Shown here: one piece after another, positions 58,349 to 64,000 of the stretch | Position numbering within the stretch: position 1 is the first letter of the stretch | How the letters are laid out: the number at the start of each line of letters is the position of its first letter | DNA from: Xylogone sp. PMI_703 | Lineage: Eukaryota; Ascomycota; Leotiomycetes | Reading direction: 5' to 3' | NCBI GenBank assembly: GCA_021399445.1 | Contig: JAJTUQ010000004.1 | Coordinates: 1,178,001-1,242,000, forward strand | DNA length: 64,000 nucleotides | Notes under the pieces: generated by a model | Told to the model about the DNA's origin: nothing | The model's input: only the letters and a program-made list of their open reading frames with translations | Database searches by the model: none | Program-made: the position numbers and the translations under genes

Positions 58349-59719
58349 TTAATTTACATCAATATCTTGCTTATGTAAAAATAAGTATGGCGTTAATCGA
58401 CGCATTAAATCGCTATAAGATTTATCGGGGTCCATTGTTAGAAAGCACCATATGATCATCCCTACGGAATAATCCCATCTGCTGATGAAGGAAATACTTT
58501 CGAAATTCCGAGCACCCTCGGCAATTAAAGATAAACTCTTGACCGTTAAAACGGTCGTATTATAATATTGAGGAGCAATCTTCGTCTGGTCGTCCCAAAT
58601 AACCCTCGGCGAAGGAACTCGAATATTGAGATCCTTGGGGCTAATATATTGAAAAGGTTTGAAAGCTGGAAAATACTTTATTAAGAGCCAATTAAGATGT
58701 ATGAAGACTTTAAAGTGAATAAGAGCAAGACTTAGCCATGCACATAAGTCAGCCTTACAAGGACACGAGTAGTTAGTTATTAGGGTAGTGTAGTTGGAGA
58801 CGGACCGTTGGAACTGTTCCCGAGCTATAGGGTCGGAATTTGTAGTGTCGATAAGCTCTTGATTAAACACACCAGACTGTTGAAAAAGCCTGAAAAGCTG
58901 CATATGACTTATGATTGCATATGGAAATGAGCCAGCCTCCCTGTAAGTTGCTAGAATTAGGGGGATCAAGTAAGCTTGGAATGATGCCAAGCAGCTTGAA
59001 TGCGGCGTTCGGGGCATAGCTAAATTCTTCTCGCATTCGAACTATTGATCCGAGTGATTAAAGTCAGCACTGTTAATCAATATTATGCTCAGATATGTCA
59101 GGTAAGGGCAGTCTTCCTTACCAACATTGATGGGATATCTCTGATCACAATGTCGTGGTAGAATTCTGCTTGGGCTCTGGCCACAGGAGAGTTGATTGCC
59201 CACAGACCAGCTACTAGAACAGCATGGACAAGGCTAGGAGGCTTTGTTGTTGCTTTGAATGTGCGTCGGTGCAATATTGGCCAATGGGGGTGGATTTTAC
59301 AGAAAAATGGCTCTTCTAGGTGTGCCTGAGTCGATTTACTGAACAGCGAGCTCTCTAAGCCCAATGGGACATTTGGAGATCTGAATTGCCATTGCTTCAG
59401 CCCAAGTATATTGTCGGAATTCTTGTACTGTAATACTTCCATAGCCTTGTTTTCCACAGAATAGACTGCATTATTATGGCTTTGGGCGACATGGCGGGTC
59501 AGTAGATCTCTGCCTCATATAACAACCAATAGTGAGTTAGTCTGAGATCTCTGTATAATGAATGCTCGGGTTTAAGGAGGCCTACGATCGGTTGAACGCA
59601 GAAAAACACAGTTGACATTTGTACTGGCGAGTGTTTACGTGATCTTTTTCATGTCGACGGAGATGTTCTTTCCGGATGTATGAGCGATCACATTTAGGGT
59701 AAGTGCAGTACAGCCGCAT
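58349..59719 (-). CDS. C2H2 zinc-finger regulator with fungal transcription-factor domain
   Basis: Nuclear DNA-binding protein of about 404 residues. Exons 59719-59586, 59509-59122 and 59041-58349, frame kept. The start at 59719 immediately precedes the first finger, CTYPKCDRSYIRKEHLRRHEKDH. The second finger spans the first intron: CQLCFSAFNRSDLLTRHVAQSH. The remainder is a fungal_trans-like middle domain (PFFCKIHPHWPILHRRTF; later LAMPRTPHSSCLASFQAYL and FESISFISRWDYSVGMIIWCF). Two fingers followed by this domain is a common layout of fungal cluster-associated and stress regulators. The C-terminus may be shorter than usual. It is divergent from the NmrA-like gene at 60299. Confidence 0.8.
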
Positions 59720-60298
59720 ACTGTAGCTATGCGAATCCCGTATATAAGATCTTCGGAGCTAGTAGCCAGAGAGTAATAGAGAAAGTATCCTTTGTATGAG
59801 AAAGGTTCGTATTCCCTAAAAAACATCCGAGTATGACTTTCACTTCAACACGACTACTAACTAATTAATTGAAAATCAACGGAGTTGGACGAGCGATGTG
59901 GGATGATGACTAATGTGGGATAAACGACAATGTGGTGGTGACAAATGTGAGATGGTGACGATGTGGGATAAGAGCAGGGATCACAAGAACGGCTGACCTG
60001 GGTGCCGACTCCTGAGGTACATTTTGGTGGACTAAAGTCTACTAATTGAGTATACACGATCGGCCAGTTTCTTGAATTGTTGTAAATTACCCAGGATATC
60101 AAATACCGTGCTCAATGCAGATTACAAATGCCAGCGAGGTATCTCCATCTTGAAGGTCAAGTTTTGAATGATGTTCTACATATTTAAGATCCTGTCTTCA
60201 GGTAAGTCAAGAACAATTACAGACTCAGGCTCATCGTTATCAAAACTGAAAAAGTTACTCATTTCTTACGCACTCCGCTCTCAACATACTCGTTCATC
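59720..60298. promoter_or_regulatory. Divergent promoter region, C2H2 regulator and NmrA-like gene
   Basis: 579 bases between divergent starts. It contains an ATGTGGGAT/ATGTGGTGG-type minirepeat (59906-59971), several spaced copies of (G)ATGTGGGAT(A/G). No gene supported. Confidence 0.5.
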
Positions 60299-61420
60299 AT
60301 GCCAGTTATTGCCATCGCAGGAGGTTCCGGCGGCCTAGGCCAGGCAATAGCGGAGGCCGTTATAGCAGAAGGCAAATTCGAAGTTATTGTGTTGAGTCGA
60401 CGAGTGCGTCATCCTGACATCCTTTTCGAACAAGAAATTCTAAGAACTATCTACAGCAAGACAAAGAACTGGAAAAGAAACTTGACGTCCCTGTCCATCC
60501 AGTTGACTACTCTCGGGTGGACTCACTCACTGCATCTTTGGAAGAACTCCAAGTACATACTGTTATTTGTGTTCTCGGGGGCATGGACCCGACAGAGCCG
60601 CAGTTGGCTCTTATACAGGCCAGCGATCGTTCTAGCGTGACAAAAAGGTTCATACCAAGTGTTTTTGGCCTTCGATATCAACCTGAGTAGGTAGCGTCAT
60701 TAATTCCCCATGAATTTCAGCGATGAGGAGTGACTAACTAAATACTGTGGTACAGGCACTCTTGGTTTTTTGGTGCTGCTCCAAAGATTGCTGCCGAGGC
60801 AGCTCTTGAGAAAACAAATCTCGAATGGACCATGGTGTGCAATGGGTGGTTTCTCGATTACTTTGGTATGCCCAATATTAAAACCTGTATGAAACTGCCT
60901 ATAGTGCTTGGAATCGATGTTGCCGCAAAGAAAGCTGCAATCCCGGGATCCGGCAATACGCCTATTGTATTCACCTATAGCTTCGATGCTGCCAAATACA
61001 CCGCCGCGATATTAAGTCTTGACAAGTGGGACAAGGTCTCTTACGTTATAGGCGATAGGTTAACGTGGAATGAGCTTTTAAAGATTGCAGAAGAAGCATG
61101 CGGTACTTCAATTCCGATTTACTCCTAAACTATTTGCTGATATTTGCAACTAATGAATTTGACTAGGCACAAAGTTCGATGTTACTTACGACTCTCTTGA
61201 TCTTCTCAGATCGAAAAAGTGTACCGAACTGCCGAATCAGTCTGCCTCTTATGATATTATTCCCAAAGAGGCATACCAATTGATGAGTTCAACATTTGGA
61301 GTCATTTTAGATGAAGGGAAGTCCAGTAGTTGGCGGCTGGATGAGTCTGTTAATCGGTTCTTCCCGAATATCAAGCCCAAATCGGCGAAAGAGATCCTTG
61401 AGACAGCATGGAAGAAGTAG
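60299..61420 (+). CDS. NmrA-like / isoflavone-reductase-type NAD(P)-binding protein
   Basis: Atypical short-chain dehydrogenase of 311 residues. Exons 60299-60403, 60457-60686, 60756-61102 and 61167-61420, frame kept throughout. The nucleotide site is MPVIAIAGGSGGLGQAIAEAV at the very N-terminus (GxxGxxG). Exon 2 has HTVICVLGGMDP and KRFIPSVFGLRY, exon 3 WTMVCNGWFLDYFGMP and the substrate-side IPGSGNTPIVFTYSFDAAKYTAAI, as in fungal isoflavone-reductase-like proteins. The donor of the second intron is read as GTAGGT; using it avoids an in-frame stop. It may reduce a double bond or ketone of a metabolite, or sense redox state. Convergent with the Zn2Cys6 gene 250 bases away. Confidence 0.85.
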
Positions 61421-61670
61421 GTTATTCTAAATACGTCTTCATTACTGGAAGTAATATCACATTGCAAATTGGAAGTTGTATTCGGAATTAAATGGTAGCA
61501 GCTCTCCTGTCTATAATCATCTAGTTTTTGTCTCCAAAATACGCCAATTCAAATTTGAGGTAAATAATTTTTTGTTATGCCTTTAAAACCCTTCAGGATC
61601 CCGCTCTGCCTTGATGATAAGAAGGCGCAAAATTATGCGATTAATCTAAGCTCTACCTGATTTTGCGATA

Positions 61671-63287
61671 CTAAAGGGCCCATTTACTGAGATAGGCTTC
61701 TTTCGCTGATACCACACAGTCGATGTCAGCAGACAACGACTCATCATTAGCAAATATCTGTCGTTCTTTGAGGCACTGCAAGGTGCAATGAAGGTTATAA
61801 TAACAGCAAATTGGTCTCATAACAGTCTCTTCCCTATTGCTAAAGCATCGCACAGTGTCAATGAGCATTTCACAAATTGTATCTAGAGCAGCCTGCGAGA
61901 GACTCTTTGCTCGCTGGTCATCTTCATTTTGAGGAATTGGAAGAGTATTGAGGATATGCCGGTGAAGACAGAAAAGTGACCTAGCAAGACGTTAATATCA
62001 GCCTTCGCGGAGATGCTTGCATGACGCCTACCTGATGCAGAGAGCGACCGAAGAACATGCGGAGGTGTGCCTCCCGTCGTCTTCATTCATTACCGCCACG
62101 AAAAAATCTTGAATTTTACGATCAAGTTCTGTGAGCTCCAGAAGACCAGTTGTATGACAGGAGGAGGCGGAGCGTGTGATGTGCAAGACTTGGTCAAGTA
62201 AAGATACTGCCTGTGCTTGCCATCCGAAACGATCAATATCAGGGTCGAGCAGATGGGATGACTTCGGTGAATCGTGATTGCTACGGTCAGGGAAGTAATG
62301 CAGATGTCGAGACTGTTTTAATGGAAAATTCGGAGGCAGTAGGTCAGGATACTCTGTGCGGGGCAATAGAGCCTTTTGATTTACCTCTATCAAAATGATC
62401 CTGGATACTACTTCAGTGAAGAGTCATGTGTATGGTTTAACAAGCACAAACCTTTCTAATATGGGAATCGCCCATGCTATATTTGTCTTCTGGTTTTCTA
62501 ATAACTCATCGCTATTGAACCCCGGTTGATCTTCTGCAGGAAGATATAATTCTTTCATCAACCCTAAAACTTGAGTCAAACTTGAACAGGTACCGATCGA
62601 TATATATGCGGCTTCCGGGCGGCCACAAATGTATTCGTAAGCGGCGATCAGGAACGCTACCTGGACTAAAGGCAAGGATGCGCATGCTGCAGCTTGAGTT
62701 AGAGCGAAGAGCGATTTGGTGGTCGAGTAGAACCATTCTCGGGACGGAGAAGTCGAGCTTGAGGACCGACTTAACGTTGGGGATATGGTGACCAGGGCCA
62801 TTCCCAGGAGTAAGATGGAGAAGTCGGCCGGTGGCGCATTTGCACCCCGGTATTTCGAAGCCGTTTGGTAGAAAAGCTCCGATGAAATAATGGGATACCG
62901 GTAATGAAACGTTCGAAAGTACTGGTCGCCAACACTGTCCACAGAATGGTTAATACGCCTAATCATCTCTTGTACCCGCTGATTAACCGATTCGTTGAGA
63001 GACTGAGATGGGGTATATAGTGAGCATTGGGAAAGAGGAGACGCAGAGAGGTGCATATGTTGATCGGGTTGCTCAAGATCAAGCTCATTCGAAGAGCATA
63101 AGGTAGCCAGAGGCACAAAGTTTCTTCCTGGATTGTGCTGGCGCTGGCCTTTCCTGCTGCTGAAATCGTATCGACAAGTCAGCTTACGAGCTGTGCAGAA
63201 GCCGCAGGCTGGTAATGCCTTATCACATGCTTTCTTCCGCACATTGCAAGCTCCACAGACATATTGAGCCCTCTTTGGGGTGCCCAT
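61671..63287 (-). CDS. Zn2Cys6 transcription factor with fungal_trans domain
   Basis: Nuclear regulator of 504 residues. Exons 63287-62452, 62400-62032 and 61980-61671; both introns are 51 bases, phase 2, with donors GTTTGT and GTAGGC. The Zn2Cys6 cluster is CGACNVRKKACDKALPACGFC then a sixth Cys in LTCRY (residues 11-38). The middle domain starts at about residue 110 (FRTFHYRYPIISSELFYQTA) and includes LIAAYEYICGRPEAAYISIGTC, a hallmark of the fungal_trans fold. Intron removal extends the protein past WAIPILERIILIEVN to a C-terminal helical part. All six cysteines are present. It is divergent from the MDR gene at 63756, a common regulator-target layout. Confidence 0.87.
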
Positions 63288-63755
63288 GGCTGCCGTAGAC
63301 GAACCAGCCTATATAGAGCTGTTTGTTCAATTGATGTTGGTTTGTGTTATTCCTTTCATATCCAACTGCCGCCGCGGCTAGCCTATTCAGTGGTGGGTTG
63401 ATAAAGAGTACCAGTATTCACCGCCCAACTAGACAGCCTGTCAGCACGAATATTACATATATTTAAGGCATCAATTTAGGTATCAACAGGCAGAATGTGT
63501 CCGATTGGGCGGTGAATACTGGCAGTTAATCCTAAAAAGGCCTAGCACTCCCTGAATGTGGCGGCCGCCACTTACCTGATTGAGATGGTCCAGTTTATTA
63601 TTAGCTATGCTATGAAACTACTATTTGATATATATAGGATATGCAATCCCATGAAAAGCCGTCCCTTCTTTTATCCTTATCTCAGCGAGAGGAAGAGTCG
63701 AACCTAGCATATTTGGGCGTATTAAACTACCATCCAGATCACCAAAGCTCGAACC
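63288..63755. promoter_or_regulatory. Divergent promoter region, Zn2Cys6 regulator and MDR gene
   Basis: 468 bases between divergent starts. It contains a 112-base inverted-repeat structure (63411-63522). No other feature seen. Confidence 0.55.
63411..63522. repeat. Inverted repeat with perfect 18-base arms
   Basis: CCAGTATTCACCGCCCAA at 63411-63428 is exactly complementary to 63505-63522. The 76-base spacer is non-coding. It resembles a short MITE ending CAGTATTCACCGCCC, but a clear target duplication is not seen. It could also be an operator in the shared promoter. Confidence 0.75.
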
Positions 63756-64000
63756 ATGGCGTCCCAGCCAGAAGAATTGACAGCCCAATTACAATGTCTA
63801 CAGAAAGGTGGTCCTTTTAAGATCGTCCATGTCCCAAAACCGGCAACTATCGCCGCCGACCAGGTGCTAATCCGCCAGCGTGTAATCGCCCTTAACGGTC
63901 TGGACTGGAAGCAGCGTGATTTTGCAATTCATATCGAGCGTTGGCCACATGTCCTTGGCATTGAAGGTGCTGGCGTTATAGAGCTCGTCGGCTCAGATGT
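63756..64000 (+). CDS. MDR-family oxidoreductase, N-terminal part, cut by window end
   Basis: The first 81 residues of a medium-chain dehydrogenase/reductase. After a polar start it reads ADQVLIRQRVIALNGLDWKQRD and then WPHVLGIEGAGVIELVGSD, the standard GroES-like segment with the G-x-E-G-A-G loop. No stop or intron is reached before the edge. The fragment resembles zinc-type alcohol dehydrogenase-like or enoyl-reductase proteins. Likely a member of the right-hand enzyme group, regulated from the promoter shared with the Zn2Cys6 gene. Confidence 0.8.
   Translation, partial: MASQPEELTAQLQCLQKGGPFKIVHVPKPATIAADQVLIRQRVIALNGLDWKQRDFAIHIERWPHVLGIEGAGVIELVGSD

Overview
The window is nuclear DNA from a filamentous ascomycete (Pezizomycotina). 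Genes carry short introns of about 50-90 bases with GTAAGT-like donors and CTAAC/CTGAC-like branch sites. The protein set is typical of fungal secondary metabolism: a non-reducing polyketide synthase, Zn2Cys6, C2H2 and bZIP regulators, P450s, FAD monooxygenase, O-methyltransferase and MFS pumps. I cannot name the species. Gene models below were spliced by hand; each junction was chosen so that reading frame, splice signals and family motifs agree.

Layout. (1) 0.9-12 kb: an unknown small protein, a 14-TM-type MFS pump divergent from an unusual P450, an MDR-family oxidoreductase, a TMEM205-like membrane protein divergent from a second MFS transporter. (2) 12.4-33.4 kb, the core: an FAD monooxygenase and a complete SAT-KS-AT-PT-ACP-ACP-R polyketide synthase on the minus strand, a divergent bZIP regulator, a SAM methyltransferase, an O-methyltransferase and a P450. 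(3) 33.4-37.2 kb: a gene-free block holding several short TA-flanked inverted-repeat elements. (4) 37.2-46.5 kb: a second MFS pump paralogous to the first, divergent from another MDR reductase, an AflR-like Zn2Cys6 regulator and an NmrA-like reductase. (5) 46.5-49.8 kb: AT-rich, gene-free, with a long ACT microsatellite. (6) 49.8-64 kb: a second enzyme group with no polyketide synthase, peptide synthetase or terpene synthase: P450, GNAT-like protein, MFS, PlsC-type acyltransferase, C2H2 regulator, NmrA-like reductase, Zn2Cys6 regulator and the start of another MDR enzyme.

Working model. The synthase has no C-methylation domain and ends in a reductive release domain, so it should release an aromatic aldehyde without C-methyl groups. 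The nearby FAD monooxygenase, O-methyltransferase, MDR reductases and Zn2Cys6 regulator match the enzyme classes of the Fusarium fusarubin (fsr) pathway, so a fusarubin-like naphthoquinone is a reasonable candidate product. This is inference; gene order is loose and extra enzymes are present. Three or more families of MITE-like repeats sit in the gaps between cluster genes, and base composition varies sharply from gene to gene, which suggests a rearranged, mosaic accessory region.
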